This document shows positions 10,009 through 19,276 of a stretch of DNA of 64,000 nt, piece by piece. The notes below the pieces were generated by a model that ran no database searches, had not been told where the DNA came from, and saw only the letters and a program-made list of their open reading frames with translations. Position numbers and translations under genes: made by a program. Within the stretch, counting starts at the first letter, position 1. The number at the start of each line of letters is the position of its first letter. The DNA lies in the NCBI GenBank assembly GCA_934402315.1, contig CAKRTS010000001.1, positions 186,001 through 250,000 on the forward strand, in the 5' to 3' direction. This DNA comes from an uncultured Acetatifactor sp. (lineage in GTDB: Bacteria > Bacillota > Clostridia > Lachnospirales > Lachnospiraceae).

Positions 10009-10028
10009 ACGTTATTGCGAAACGTTAT
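10009..10028. promoter_or_regulatory. Possible operator: direct repeat upstream of the alpha-glucosidase
   Basis: Two copies of ACGTTAT lie 6 bp apart, at 10009-10015 and 10022-10028, just upstream of the glucosidase ribosome site. The segment GCGAAACGTT resembles LacI/GalR-type half sites, which often control alpha-glucoside genes. No LacI-type regulator is present in the window, so the assignment is weak. Confidence 0.25.
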
Positions 10029-10042
10029 CTCCCCCAGTAACA

Positions 10043-10182
10043 GTTGTGCAAGCTACACCTGACCACAAGCAGCGCACTCTGGAGCCGCCGGTGCTTAGTC
10101 TCCGTACTTTGGAGACTTACGCACCGCTGCGTGCGGAAGGTAGCGAAAGCGTGCCTGCGGTGGTCTGTGTAGCTTGTGCAAC
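10043..10182. repeat. 140-bp long-range inverted-repeat element
   Basis: Perfect 16-bp inverted arms, GTTGTGCAAGCTACAC at 10043-10058 and its complement at 10167-10182, enclose a second, smaller hairpin. In the inner hairpin CGGTGC (10089-10094) pairs with GCACCG (10121-10126), and AGTCTCC (10097-10103) with GGAGACT (10111-10117). There is no ORF. It fits a MITE-like repeat or a structured untranslated RNA between the symporter and the glucosidase. Confidence 0.6.
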
Positions 10183-10208
10183 GTCACTCACAGAAATCCA
10201 AATCACTA

Positions 10209-11732
10209 TTACTTCCGCATTCCTTCCAGTTCCTTGCAGATGCGGTCATACTCCTCTTCGTCCAGCTTATACTTTTTGCGGTACAGGAAATAAGAAACCA
10301 ACAGCAGCGCACAGGGCAGCACCGTCATCACGATCAGCAGTCCCATGTTCTGCCCCGTGGAAACACCCGAATGCTCCCCGCCGGTCGCCCCGAAAATAAC
10401 AGCGGAAATCTTTGTCAGCTTCTCCTCCTCCGCGATCAGCCCCTGCGCACACTGCTGTTCCAGATCGGAAATCTGGTTCGTGTAATCCGTCACGCCGAAG
10501 ATCAGATAAGTAATCGATGTGATCGCAACAATCAGTGCGGAAGCCATCTTCGTGATAAACGGACGCAGGGATGTGATGATACCCTCATCTCTCGCACCGA
10601 ATTTATATTCATTGTACTCGACCGTGTTCATGATGGAGATCATCATGACAAGGTAGAAGCAATACTGTCCGAAATTAGAGAACATATAGCCGATCACCAG
10701 CACCCAGAAGCCGCCGTTCCCTGCCAACGGAAGGAAGCCCGCAACGAGCATCAGCGCATAGCCGACGGTTGCGAGAACCGCCATGATGCCAAGCAGCTTC
10801 TTTCTGGGGATCCGCCTCGAGATCGCCGGATAAAAGATCATCAGGAACGCCGTTGCGGACATGCCGACTGTCGTGAACAGAGAGTACAGCCCTCCGTCGT
10901 AGCCGAAATTAAAGTAGATGTAGGTAGAGCCGATGCCACCGATGACAAGACCGTTTCCGATCTGCTGGATCAGGAAAATCACAGCAACCCATACCAGCTG
11001 GTCGTTTCTCGCTATCGTCGCAAAAATCTGCCTGAGGGAAAATTTTTCACGCTTTTCCTCCTGCCCTTTTCCGGCAGAAAGATGATCCGTCTCCCTGTGC
11101 TCCCGGACTCCGAGCACCGTCACCATGAGGAACAGCGGCGCCAGAATAGCGATAACAAGCGCGATCCTGCCGTATGCCACGCTCGTGCTTCCTCCGATGG
11201 CATTACTGCCTGTGGTGAACATCGGAATCAGTATGGCGGCAAGCGTGCTGCCGATTCCGGCAAACAGCGTTGCCCTCGACGTAAACTGGTTTCTGGCATC
11301 CGCCTCCGAGCTCAGCGCCGGTATCATTCCCCAGTAGGAAATGTCATTCATTGTGTAGGTAATGCTGAAACAGAAATACATCAGTCCGAAAAACCAGACA
11401 AATGCCCAGCCCTCAAGCCGGACGTTGAACAGCAGATAGATCACGACAGAGGTTGACAACACCCCCGCCACCAGCCACGGCTTGAACTTTCCGAACTTCG
11501 TCCGCGTCCGCTCGATGATGTTGCCCATGATCGGATCATTCAATGCGTCAAACACCCTCGCGGCAATCATGATACCGGTGATCGCGGCGATCTGTGCCGC
11601 CGTCAATGAGTGGGTGAACAGCACAAAGGTGAGCAGGTAACTGTTGATCAGACAGTATACCGCATCGCGCCCAACCGTGCCGATCGGATAACAGATCAGA
11701 TTTTTCTTTGTCACTTTCTTGTCGTCATTCAT
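10209..11732 (-). CDS. GPH family sugar:cation symporter
   Basis: A 507-residue polytopic membrane protein of the glycoside-pentoside-hexuronide family within the MFS superfamily. The family signature at the start is visible: YPIGTVGRDAVYCLINSYLL, then ARVFDALNDPIMGNI and RTRTKFGKFKPWL. About twelve hydrophobic segments follow, and the C-terminal tail is charged. The family imports sugars with Na+ or H+. The downstream alpha-glucosidase suggests an alpha-glucoside substrate, but this is inference. The start at 11732 follows an AGAGGG. Confidence 0.88.
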   Translation of the reverse strand: MNDDKKVTKKNLICYPIGTVGRDAVYCLINSYLLTFVLFTHSLTAAQIAAITGIMIAARVFDALNDPIMGNIIERTRTKFGKFKPWLVAGVLSTSVVIYLLFNVRLEGWAFVWFFGLMYFCFSITYTMNDISYWGMIPALSSEADARNQFTSRATLFAGIGSTLAAILIPMFTTGSNAIGGSTSVAYGRIALVIAILAPLFLMVTVLGVREHRETDHLSAGKGQEEKREKFSLRQIFATIARNDQLVWVAVIFLIQQIGNGLVIGGIGSTYIYFNFGYDGGLYSLFTTVGMSATAFLMIFYPAISRRIPRKKLLGIMAVLATVGYALMLVAGFLPLAGNGGFWVLVIGYMFSNFGQYCFYLVMMISIMNTVEYNEYKFGARDEGIITSLRPFITKMASALIVAITSITYLIFGVTDYTNQISDLEQQCAQGLIAEEEKLTKISAVIFGATGGEHSGVSTGQNMGLLIVMTVLPCALLLVSYFLYRKKYKLDEEEYDRICKELEGMRK

Positions 11733-11765
11733 TTTGTAACCCTCTTTTCCTTATCGTATTCTCGT

Positions 11766-13238
11766 CTACCGCGCCGTTCCCACATCCGTCGCGCCGACGA
11801 TATGCCCCATATAATAAAAGCCCCTGCACTCATCCATGGATACGGGAACAATTTTCCCGATCAGCTCCGCGCCCCCCGGCACGTGAACGATCGTATTGTT
11901 TGAGAGACGTCCCGTCACCATGGAGCTGTCATCGCTGTTTACCTCCTCGATCAGCGCATCCATGACAAGCCCCTGGTACTTTGCGATCTGCTCCCTTGCG
12001 GTGTCCTGCACGGTCTTCAACAGCTTGTCAAAGCTTACCTTCACCTGCTCCGCCGGAACCTGATCCTCCATTGCCGCTGCGGGCGTTCCTGTGCGCTTTG
12101 AGTAGATAAAGGTAAACGCATTGTCAAACTTCACCCTGCGCACCACATCCAGTGTCTCCTCCACATCCTCCGGCGTCTCCCCCGGGAACCCGACAATGAT
12201 GTCCGTCGTGATCGCAATGTCCGGTATCTCCCTGCGGATCTTTTCCGCCAGCTCCAGATACTGCTCCTTCGTATAGCAGCGGTTCATCCGCTTTAATATC
12301 TTCGTCGAACCCGACTGCAGCGGCAGGTGCAGATGACGGCAGATCTTCTTCGACTCCTTCATGACACGGATCAGATCCTCCGAGAGATCCTTCGGGTGCG
12401 AGGTCATAAAGCGGATGCGCTCTAACCCCTCAATCTTCTCCACCTCCCGGAGAAGCTCCGCAAAGCTGACGGGCTCCTCCAGATTCTTTCCGTAGGAGTT
12501 CACGTTCTGCCCGAGCAGCATGATCTCCACGACGCCGTCCGCGACAAGCCCCCTGATCTCGCGGATAATGTCCTCCGGTCTGCGGCTGCGCTCCCTTCCC
12601 CTGACATAAGGCACAATACAGTAGCTGCAGAAGTTGTTGCAGCCAAACATGATGTTGATGCCGGACTTAAAGGAATATTTTCTGTCTGTCGGCAGATCCT
12701 CCACGATCTTGTCCGTATCCTTCCAGATGTCGATAATCATTCCCTCTGTCTCGAACGTCGCACAGAGCAGCTCCGCAAACTTATAGATATTGTGCGTTCC
12801 GAAGATCAGGTCGACAAAGGAATAGCTCTTCTTAAGCTTCTCAATCACAGACGGCTCCTGCATCATGCAGCCGCAGAGCGCGATCTTCATATCCGGGTTC
12901 CTGCGCTTATAGCCGTTCAGCTCTCCGAGTCTTCCGTAGACTCTCTGATTCGCGTTATCCCTGACCGTACAGGTGTTAAAGATCACAAAATCCGCCTTCT
13001 CGCTCTCGCTGATCTCATAGCCTGCCTGCTCCAGAATGCCGACGAGCTTTTCCGAGTCGCGCGCGTTCATCTGGCACCCGAACGTCGTGACACAGCAGGT
13101 CGACCTGCGCCCCAGCTTCTCCGTCAGTTCCCTGACATAGCTTCTGACCTTGCAGATAAAATAAAACTGCCGCTGAGGCTCCTCCTGCGGTGCGGGCTGT
13201 GTAAGGTCAATATTGTCCAAATTCATCAATTCTGTCAT
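11766..13238 (-). CDS. miaB: tRNA-2-methylthio-N6-dimethylallyladenosine synthase MiaB
   Basis: A 490-residue radical-SAM enzyme that methylthiolates i6A37 in tRNAs reading UNN codons. Domains in order: an N-terminal UPF0004 domain beginning TFGCQMNARDSE with its three cluster cysteines, the radical-SAM motif CNNFCSYCIVPYVRGRERSR near residue 200, and a C-terminal TRAM domain. I prefer ATG 13238 (MTELMNLDN) over ATG 13250 because a GAGG lies 6 nt before it and no spaced ribosome site precedes the earlier ATG. It starts 45 bp after pepT, probably in one transcript. Confidence 0.95.
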   Translation of the reverse strand: MTELMNLDNIDLTQPAPQEEPQRQFYFICKVRSYVRELTEKLGRRSTCCVTTFGCQMNARDSEKLVGILEQAGYEISESEKADFVIFNTCTVRDNANQRVYGRLGELNGYKRRNPDMKIALCGCMMQEPSVIEKLKKSYSFVDLIFGTHNIYKFAELLCATFETEGMIIDIWKDTDKIVEDLPTDRKYSFKSGINIMFGCNNFCSYCIVPYVRGRERSRRPEDIIREIRGLVADGVVEIMLLGQNVNSYGKNLEEPVSFAELLREVEKIEGLERIRFMTSHPKDLSEDLIRVMKESKKICRHLHLPLQSGSTKILKRMNRCYTKEQYLELAEKIRREIPDIAITTDIIVGFPGETPEDVEETLDVVRRVKFDNAFTFIYSKRTGTPAAAMEDQVPAEQVKVSFDKLLKTVQDTAREQIAKYQGLVMDALIEEVNSDDSSMVTGRLSNNTIVHVPGGAELIGKIVPVSMDECRGFYYMGHIVGATDVGTAR

Positions 13239-13283
13239 TCCGTTCCTCATTCCTGTGTATTTTCTGTCATTCCTTCCCCGTGA

Positions 13284-14531
13284 TTACTCTGCCTGCGGGC
13301 GAAAATCGGCATACCTCTGCGCCAGCCTTACGATCAGCTCCGTCACCGCCTCCATGGACTGTACGCAGGCATACTCATAGCGGCTGTGGTAATTCGCGCC
13401 GCCGGTGCAGAGATTCGGGCAGGGCAGTCCCATGTAGGAGAGTCTCGCACCGTCCGTGCCGCCTCTCACCGGAGAGATCACCGGCTCCACGCCGAGCTCC
13501 CGAAGAACCGCGGACGCATTCTCCATCAGATGCGCATGCGGTCTCAGCACTTCCTTCATGTTATAATAGGAATCCTTCACCTCTGCGCAGACGGTGTTTT
13601 CACCGTACTTGCGGTTCAGGAAGTCCGCACACTGCACGAACCAGTCCTTTTTCTGCTCAAAAAGTGTCCGGTCATGATCGCGTATGATATACTCGGCAAC
13701 TGTTTTTTCCACATTTCCCGAGATGCTGTCGAGATGGTAAAAGCCTTCGTACCCTTCGGTGTACATGGGATTCTGGAAGGTCGGAAGCAGGCTCTGGAAC
13801 TCCTGTGCGACCAGTATGGAATTCACCATCTTCCCCTTTGCGCTTCCCGGATGTACGCTCCGCCCGTTGACTGTCAGTTTTCCGGCAGCAGCGTTGAAGG
13901 TCTCGTCCTCCAGCTCGCCCAGCGCACCGCCGTCCACCGTATAGGCAAAGTCCGCGCCGAAGAGCTTTACGTCAAAGTGATCCGCCCCCGCGCCGATCTC
14001 CTCATCCGGGGTGAAGCCGATGCGGATCTTTCCGTGCCGGAGTTCGGGGTGCTGTAAAAGATACTTCGCCGCCGTCATGATCTCCGCGACACCCGCCTTG
14101 TCATCGGCTCCGAGCAGCGTCGTTCCGTCCGTTACGATCAGATCCTTGCCGGCCAGTTCAAGCACCTCCGGGAAATCCTCCACCCTGAATACGATGTTCT
14201 CCTTCTCGTTTAACACGATGTCCTTTCCGTCATAGTTTTCCACAATGCGGGGACGGACGTTGGTGTCCGTTACCGCCGGTGAGGTATCCATATGGGAGAT
14301 GAAGCCCAGAACCGCCGCATCCTCACAGCCCGCCGAAGCCGGCACGGACGCATAGACATAACAGTGCTCCTTGTCATAGGTGATCTCGCACGCTCCCATC
14401 TGCTCCAATTCCTGAACCAGCAGCTTTGCCAGATCATGCTGCTTTGCCGTGCTCGGTGTCGATGCCGAATTTTCATCGGACTGTGTATCGATTTTCACAT
14501 AACGCAAAAAATTCTCTATTGTCTCAGACAT
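13284..14531 (-). CDS. pepT: Peptidase T (tripeptide aminopeptidase)
   Basis: A 415-residue cytoplasmic M20-family zinc metallopeptidase that removes N-terminal residues from tripeptides. Metal-site motifs are present: SHMDTSP, GADDKAG, TPDEEIGAGADHFD, and near the end GGTDGARLSYMGLPCPNL. Length and N-terminus match PepT. The start at 14531 follows AGAGG. It is followed by miaB. Confidence 0.95.
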   Translation of the reverse strand: MSETIENFLRYVKIDTQSDENSASTPSTAKQHDLAKLLVQELEQMGACEITYDKEHCYVYASVPASAGCEDAAVLGFISHMDTSPAVTDTNVRPRIVENYDGKDIVLNEKENIVFRVEDFPEVLELAGKDLIVTDGTTLLGADDKAGVAEIMTAAKYLLQHPELRHGKIRIGFTPDEEIGAGADHFDVKLFGADFAYTVDGGALGELEDETFNAAAGKLTVNGRSVHPGSAKGKMVNSILVAQEFQSLLPTFQNPMYTEGYEGFYHLDSISGNVEKTVAEYIIRDHDRTLFEQKKDWFVQCADFLNRKYGENTVCAEVKDSYYNMKEVLRPHAHLMENASAVLRELGVEPVISPVRGGTDGARLSYMGLPCPNLCTGGANYHSRYEYACVQSMEAVTELIVRLAQRYADFRPQAE

Positions 14532-14559
14532 CTTTCATAACCTCTGCTTTCTGAAAAAG

Positions 14560-14586
14560 ATAGGTGCGGCAAAAAAGCTGCCACAC
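14560..14586 (-). terminator. Probable terminator of the alanine/glycine symporter gene
   Basis: GTGCGGCA at 14564-14571 pairs with TGCCACAC at 14579-14586 with one mismatch. On the minus strand the hairpin is followed by a T-rich CTATCTTTTTC. It lies between the symporter stop and pepT. Confidence 0.5.
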
Positions 14587-14617
14587 TTATTTATCATAGC
14601 ATATCCGGCAGGGTATC

Positions 14618-16048
14618 TCAATCTTTTTTCTCTCTGCGCCGCTTTGCCCGGAAGCTGCGGTTTTCTCCCCTCTCCGGGCAGTAGTCGGAAATCTCCCGGC
14701 AGACCGGCTTTGACAGGACAAGGAGACAGACCAGATTCGGCACCGCCATCAGCCCGTTGCAGATATCCGAAAAGTTCCACACTGCCTGCAAAGGGCAGAT
14801 GCACCCGATAAACGCGACAAGCCCATACAGGAAACGATAGACCACATTGTACCTTGTCTGCCCGCCCATCAAAAACTCAAAGGCTCTCTCCCCTTGATAC
14901 GCCCAGCCGATGATCGTCGCAAACGCGAAGAGGACGATGCACACCGCCATGAAGCGCTCGCCGAACTTCCCGAAGACCGTGTGAAAGGCGGCAAGTGTCA
15001 GCGCCGCTCCCGTCAGCGGCTGTCCATCCGCATCGACGCTCCCCAGCACACCGGACACCGCAAGCGCCAGCCCCGTCGCCGTGCAGATGACGACCGTGTC
15101 CAAAAACACACCCGTCATGCTGATATAGCCCTGCCTTATGTAGTCCTCCGTGTCTGCGGCCGCGGCGGAAATACCGGCAGCGCCCAGACCTGCCTCGTTT
15201 GAAAAAATACCCCTCGATACACCCCATCTGACCGCCTCAAATGCCGATACCGTCACCTGTCCGAACAGTCCGCCCGACACCGCTGCCGGGCAGACCGCCG
15301 CCTGCAATATCCCCGCCAGCGCTCCCGGAAGATTCCGCCAGTGCGCAAGAATGACAAGGATCGTCCCCGCCATATAGAATATCCCCATCAGTGGGACAAG
15401 CACCTGTGTCACCCGCCCGATCACGCCGATGCCGCCGAGCACAACCAGAATCGTCAGCACCGCGACAATCAGACCGCTCCTCGCCTTGGATACCGAAAAC
15501 GTCACCGCGACGGCGTCTGCGATGGAGTTCGACTGTGTCATATTCCCCATGCCGAAGGACGCGAAGACCGCAAAGACGGCGAAGCTGACCGCCAGCACAT
15601 GCCCCGCCCTCCGGATCGGAAACGCATTTTCCATGACATACATCGGGCCTCCCGCCGTCTGCCCTTTTTTATTTTTCCCCCTGTATTTCACCGCCAGTGT
15701 GCTCTCCACAAGCTTCGTCGCAAGTCCGATCACGCTCGCGGCAACCATCCAGAAAAGCGCTCCCGGTCCGCCGAGCACCATCGCCGTCGCGACGCCGATG
15801 ATATTTCCCGTTCCGATCGTCGCGGCAAGCTCTGTCGTCAGGGACGAGAAGGAGGAAACCGATCCCCGCCGCCCGCCGCCGTCATTTTTCTCCTTCTCCA
15901 GCCCCAGCGCACAGCGCAGCGCGAATTTCAATCTGCGCACCGGAAGCCCCTTAAGGCTTATCATCAGATAGACACCGGTTCCCAGCAACAGCCCGAGCAG
16001 CCCCGGTCCCCACACAAGCTCATCTGCTCTCTGAATCCATTCGGACAT
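14618..16048 (-). CDS. Alanine/glycine:cation symporter (AGCS family)
   Basis: A 476-residue polytopic membrane protein that imports alanine or glycine with Na+ or H+. The family signature ELAATIGTGNIIGVATA lies near residue 70, and GGPMYVMENAF and SNEAGLGAA segments follow. The length is normal. The start at 16048 follows AGGGAG. It stands as its own unit upstream of pepT with a terminator-like hairpin between. Confidence 0.92.
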   Translation of the reverse strand: MSEWIQRADELVWGPGLLGLLLGTGVYLMISLKGLPVRRLKFALRCALGLEKEKNDGGGRRGSVSSFSSLTTELAATIGTGNIIGVATAMVLGGPGALFWMVAASVIGLATKLVESTLAVKYRGKNKKGQTAGGPMYVMENAFPIRRAGHVLAVSFAVFAVFASFGMGNMTQSNSIADAVAVTFSVSKARSGLIVAVLTILVVLGGIGVIGRVTQVLVPLMGIFYMAGTILVILAHWRNLPGALAGILQAAVCPAAVSGGLFGQVTVSAFEAVRWGVSRGIFSNEAGLGAAGISAAAADTEDYIRQGYISMTGVFLDTVVICTATGLALAVSGVLGSVDADGQPLTGAALTLAAFHTVFGKFGERFMAVCIVLFAFATIIGWAYQGERAFEFLMGGQTRYNVVYRFLYGLVAFIGCICPLQAVWNFSDICNGLMAVPNLVCLLVLSKPVCREISDYCPERGENRSFRAKRRREKKD

Positions 16049-16102
16049 GAAAATCTCCCTGTACCCTTTGTAAAATATATCGGTACAGGGGAAAACATAT
16101 GC

Positions 16103-17101
16103 TTACTCCGTAAATTCCGGTATTCGTCCGTAAAGCTCGGGAAAGCCGATCAGCACCGTGCCGTTCTCTCCCTCTCTGTCGGTGAGACGCATTTCAAACT
16201 CCAGCGAGCAGCTTCCATATGGAAATGCGAAGCCGATGTCATTTCCGCCATCATTGATCCGCCACGTTGCCTCTGTCATCAGCTCCTGCAATTTCTCCGC
16301 TTCTTCCTCCGACAGTTCGGTATTCTGCCCGTCCGCATCAAGTATGGTATAATAACCTTCCGCATAGTCAACGGAAATCTTCTCCTGATACTGTCCGTAT
16401 ACATTTATATTGCCGGAATTCTCCGCCCCGCCGAACCAATAGGCAAAATTTACCGCCAACTCCGGCATATCCTCGTCCAGAATACCGAGACGTTCCTGCA
16501 GACTGGTATTCATATCCGTCTTCTTTTTCGCCGTGGCATACCATGGAAGAACCTTACTGTCCGCCGCAGCGGCATAGATTTCGCCGGTTCTTGCGTCGAC
16601 AAGCAGCTTCACGGACGGCTCCTCCCCATCCGTGCCAAGCTCAATATACCAGACGATGAAATTCACACCCTCTGCAAAATCCTCTCCGTAAATAACATAT
16701 TGCTTTGTCTCGAGAATGTCATAAACCTGCACGTCCACCGGCAGCAGCCCGCAGTCGATCAGAAGCCACAGTCCGTTAAAATACAGTGCCTCCCCGGGCA
16801 GCAGAAGCTGTCTCACCGCCTCCTGATCGATACCGCTCTGCGCCGCCACATAGAACTGCTTTCCATCTGCAAGCTCTGAGGCAAAACGGAAAAGACGGCT
16901 GTAAAGATCTGTCTCGTAGGCACTGTCAAAGGACGTCACATCCATCAGCTCCCATGCACCGGCCTTCACCTCGCCGCATCTTCTGGTATCCTGAACGGCA
17001 AATATCAGCTTCGGCGCCAGAAAGGCCATTACAATAAGCAGTATTAATCCGGCGGCAGAAATAAGATATCTGCCGGGTTTCACCTTTCTTTTCTGTCTCA
17101 T
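16103..17101 (-). CDS. Membrane-anchored protein of unknown function, third gene of the two-component operon
   Basis: A 332-residue protein with a basic N-terminus and one transmembrane segment at about residues 13-35, leaving the rest outside the cell. I do not recognise a family. Its ATG overlaps the stop of the histidine kinase gene as ATGA, so it is translationally coupled to the sensor. That suggests an accessory or output of the signalling system, such as an extracytoplasmic partner of the kinase. This role is inference. Confidence 0.75.
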   Translation of the reverse strand: MRQKRKVKPGRYLISAAGLILLIVMAFLAPKLIFAVQDTRRCGEVKAGAWELMDVTSFDSAYETDLYSRLFRFASELADGKQFYVAAQSGIDQEAVRQLLLPGEALYFNGLWLLIDCGLLPVDVQVYDILETKQYVIYGEDFAEGVNFIVWYIELGTDGEEPSVKLLVDARTGEIYAAAADSKVLPWYATAKKKTDMNTSLQERLGILDEDMPELAVNFAYWFGGAENSGNINVYGQYQEKISVDYAEGYYTILDADGQNTELSEEEAEKLQELMTEATWRINDGGNDIGFAFPYGSCSLEFEMRLTDREGENGTVLIGFPELYGRIPEFTE

Positions 17102-18516
17102 CCGTGAAACACCACCTTTATCACCGTGCCCTCCCCAAGTCTGCTGTCAATCTGCATGCTCGCACCGTGCAGCTGTATAATTCTCTGGCAGAGCGCCATG
17201 CCGATACCGGCTCCGCCTTCCTTCCTCGATCGGGATTTGTCTACCATATAGAACGCCTCTGTGATCCTTCCGATCTCTTCTTTCGGGATTCCTCTGCCGT
17301 TGTCAACGGTCTTGACCTCATAGCCGCCGTCCGGAAGCGCCGTGCCCTTCAACAGAATAAATCCTCTGTCTCCCTTATCCATCGCCTTTGCGGCATTGTC
17401 CAGAAGGTTGTAGAACAGCGAGAGCAAAAGCTCCTCGTCGCCGCGGATCACCCCCTTCTCCATCTCCACCTTTCCCCTGATCCCGCGCTTGTCCCAGATC
17501 GGACGCATGGTCTCACGAAGATTTTCTGCCAGACGCTTCGCCGGTATCTCCCTCAGCACAACAGGATTCTTGTCCATGCTGACAAGCTCCAGCAATTTAT
17601 GGGACAGGCTCTCCAGACGCTTTCCCTGACTGTAAATATAAAAGGAAGCCTCCGCGCGCTCCTCCTCGCTCATCTTCATTGTGTTCAGCATATCCGCGTA
17701 GCCGATGATGGAGGTCAGCGGTGTCTTTAATTCATGTGCAAACGCCGCGGTAAAGTCCTCCTTCTGCTTCGCCTCGAGTATCTTCTCCTCTATCTGCGCT
17801 ACCAGCTTATCCGCCATGCGGTTAAAGTCCCGCGCCAGCTGTCCGATCTCGTCACTGCTTCTATTGTCACTGCGGAGCGAGAATTCGCCGTCTGCGATCC
17901 TCTTCGCCGTTCTTCCAAGCCGCCCGATCGGTCTTGTAATGTAATGGGAAAGCAGATAGATGCCTGCCATTCCAAGGACAAGAAGCACGCTCAGCGCGAT
18001 CCGGTATTGGCGGAGCAGTGTCCGGCGGATACCGTAGATTTCGGTGAGCTCCCTGCACATGCCGAGGCGTATCGGATTTTCCGCCTCCATGCCTGTCAGC
18101 ACCAGCAGATAAAAGCCCTCGTCCGTCCGGCAGACCCTATAGACCGAGCCGGTATTCTCGTCGATCTTCGCCCGCAGCGCCTCCACCTCACCGGTAAGCG
18201 CCCGTCCCTCGATAAAGGCTTTTCCGTGGCTCCATTCCTCCCCGTTCAGCACAAAGCAGCGGCTTCCACCGCTCTCCACACTGTCGAGAATGCTGTCGAG
18301 GGTGCGGCTGATGGCATATTCCTCCCCGTATTCCTCCGTCGACTGATAGCCCATCTCAAAGAGGAAACGGAACATACGGCTCTCACTGCACCCACGCTCG
18401 ATCTCCCTGTCCAGCAGCCCGGAAAAGTTAGATGACAGCATCCAGATCCCGAACGCGGTAAAGATCAGGGTCAGCAGCGCTGTCATCGCAAGAAATAGCT
18501 TATCTGCAAATTTCAT
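17098..18516 (-). CDS. Sensor histidine kinase
   Basis: A 472-residue class I membrane kinase. A first membrane helix covers about residues 9-28, followed by an extracellular sensor of about 135 residues and a second helix. A HAMP linker (ITRPIGRLGRTAKRIADGEF) follows, then the H-box FAHELKTPLTSIIGY near residue 260 with the phosphorylated His. The ATPase motifs are NLLDNAAKA, DNGRGIPKE and GGAGIGMALC. It starts 15 bp after the response regulator gene and overlaps the next gene. The signal is unknown. Confidence 0.93.
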   Translation of the reverse strand: MKFADKLFLAMTALLTLIFTAFGIWMLSSNFSGLLDREIERGCSESRMFRFLFEMGYQSTEEYGEEYAISRTLDSILDSVESGGSRCFVLNGEEWSHGKAFIEGRALTGEVEALRAKIDENTGSVYRVCRTDEGFYLLVLTGMEAENPIRLGMCRELTEIYGIRRTLLRQYRIALSVLLVLGMAGIYLLSHYITRPIGRLGRTAKRIADGEFSLRSDNRSSDEIGQLARDFNRMADKLVAQIEEKILEAKQKEDFTAAFAHELKTPLTSIIGYADMLNTMKMSEEERAEASFYIYSQGKRLESLSHKLLELVSMDKNPVVLREIPAKRLAENLRETMRPIWDKRGIRGKVEMEKGVIRGDEELLLSLFYNLLDNAAKAMDKGDRGFILLKGTALPDGGYEVKTVDNGRGIPKEEIGRITEAFYMVDKSRSRKEGGAGIGMALCQRIIQLHGASMQIDSRLGEGTVIKVVFHG

Positions 18517-18531
18517 TTACTGTCATTTCCT

Positions 18532-19188
18532 CTATTCTTCCTCCAGCCGGTAGCCCACCTTGTAGACGGCTGTGATCTCTTTATCCCAGCCCAGCTTCTT
18601 TTTCAGGCGCTGGATGTGCAGATCCACCGTCCGGCTCTGTCCCATGTATTCGCCACCCCACACCGTCTCGTAGATCGTCTCCCTGTACAGGGCAATATTC
18701 CGGTTTCTCGCAAGCAGAAGCAGGAGGTCGAATTCCTTCATGGTAAGGGCTATCTCTTCACCGGCCCTGCTGACGCTGCGCGATGCCGTGTCGATCTCCA
18801 CATCAAAGGCCTTCAGCTTTGATTCGGTCTTGTTATAACGGCGCAGAACCGCCTCGACTCTCGCCAGAAGCTCCACGATCTCAAAGGGCTTCGGGAGATA
18901 GTCGTCCGCCCCCAGCCGGAGCCCCTTGACCTTATTTTCCGTGCTGCCCAGCGCCGTCAGAAAGATCACCGGAAGCTCCAGTGTTTTCGCATAGTCGAGC
19001 AGCTCATAGCCGTTGATGCCCGGCAGCATGATGTCCAGCAGCACCAGGTCAAAGTGCTGTCCCTCCATCAGATCCGCCGCCTTTTCACCGTCCGGTGCCC
19101 AGACGCACTCATACCCCGCCCTGCGCAGATTCATTTTGATAAGATTTGCGATCGGTTCCTCATCCTCCGCAATCAGAATTCTAAGCAT
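18532..19188 (-). CDS. OmpR/PhoB-type response regulator
   Basis: A 218-residue DNA-binding regulator. The receiver domain has the acidic pair E8/D9, phosphoacceptor D52 in LVLLDIMLPG, the conserved Thr in FLTALG and Lys in LPKPF. The C-terminal winged helix ends RTVDLHIQRLKKKLG...YKVGYRLEEE. It is first in a three-gene operon with its kinase. Direct repeats with an 11-bp period upstream may be its own binding site. Confidence 0.95.
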   Translation of the reverse strand: MLRILIAEDEEPIANLIKMNLRRAGYECVWAPDGEKAADLMEGQHFDLVLLDIMLPGINGYELLDYAKTLELPVIFLTALGSTENKVKGLRLGADDYLPKPFEIVELLARVEAVLRRYNKTESKLKAFDVEIDTASRSVSRAGEEIALTMKEFDLLLLLARNRNIALYRETIYETVWGGEYMGQSRTVDLHIQRLKKKLGWDKEITAVYKVGYRLEEE

Positions 19189-19245
19189 TTTTCAATCTTT
19201 TTCCCCTTGCATTTCATTTTTGTCTACATACATCCTGTAACAGAG

Positions 19246-19264
19246 TTGTATCGGAATTGTATCG
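19246..19264 (-). promoter_or_regulatory. Direct repeats upstream of the response regulator
   Basis: On the minus strand CGATACAA occurs twice with an exact 11-bp period (plus-strand TTGTATCG at 19246-19253 and 19257-19264). Tandem half sites spaced by 11 bp are typical of OmpR/PhoB-type regulators, so this may be an autoregulatory site. Binding is inferred. Confidence 0.4.
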
Positions 19265-19276
19265 CCGCGCCCTCCG

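Noticed and set aside
10176..11456. 426-residue plus-strand frame
   Set aside because: Antisense of the GPH symporter.
15341..16879. 512-residue plus-strand frame across the symporter and hypothetical genes
   Set aside because: Antisense shadow spanning two real minus-strand genes, Arg/His-rich and without motifs.
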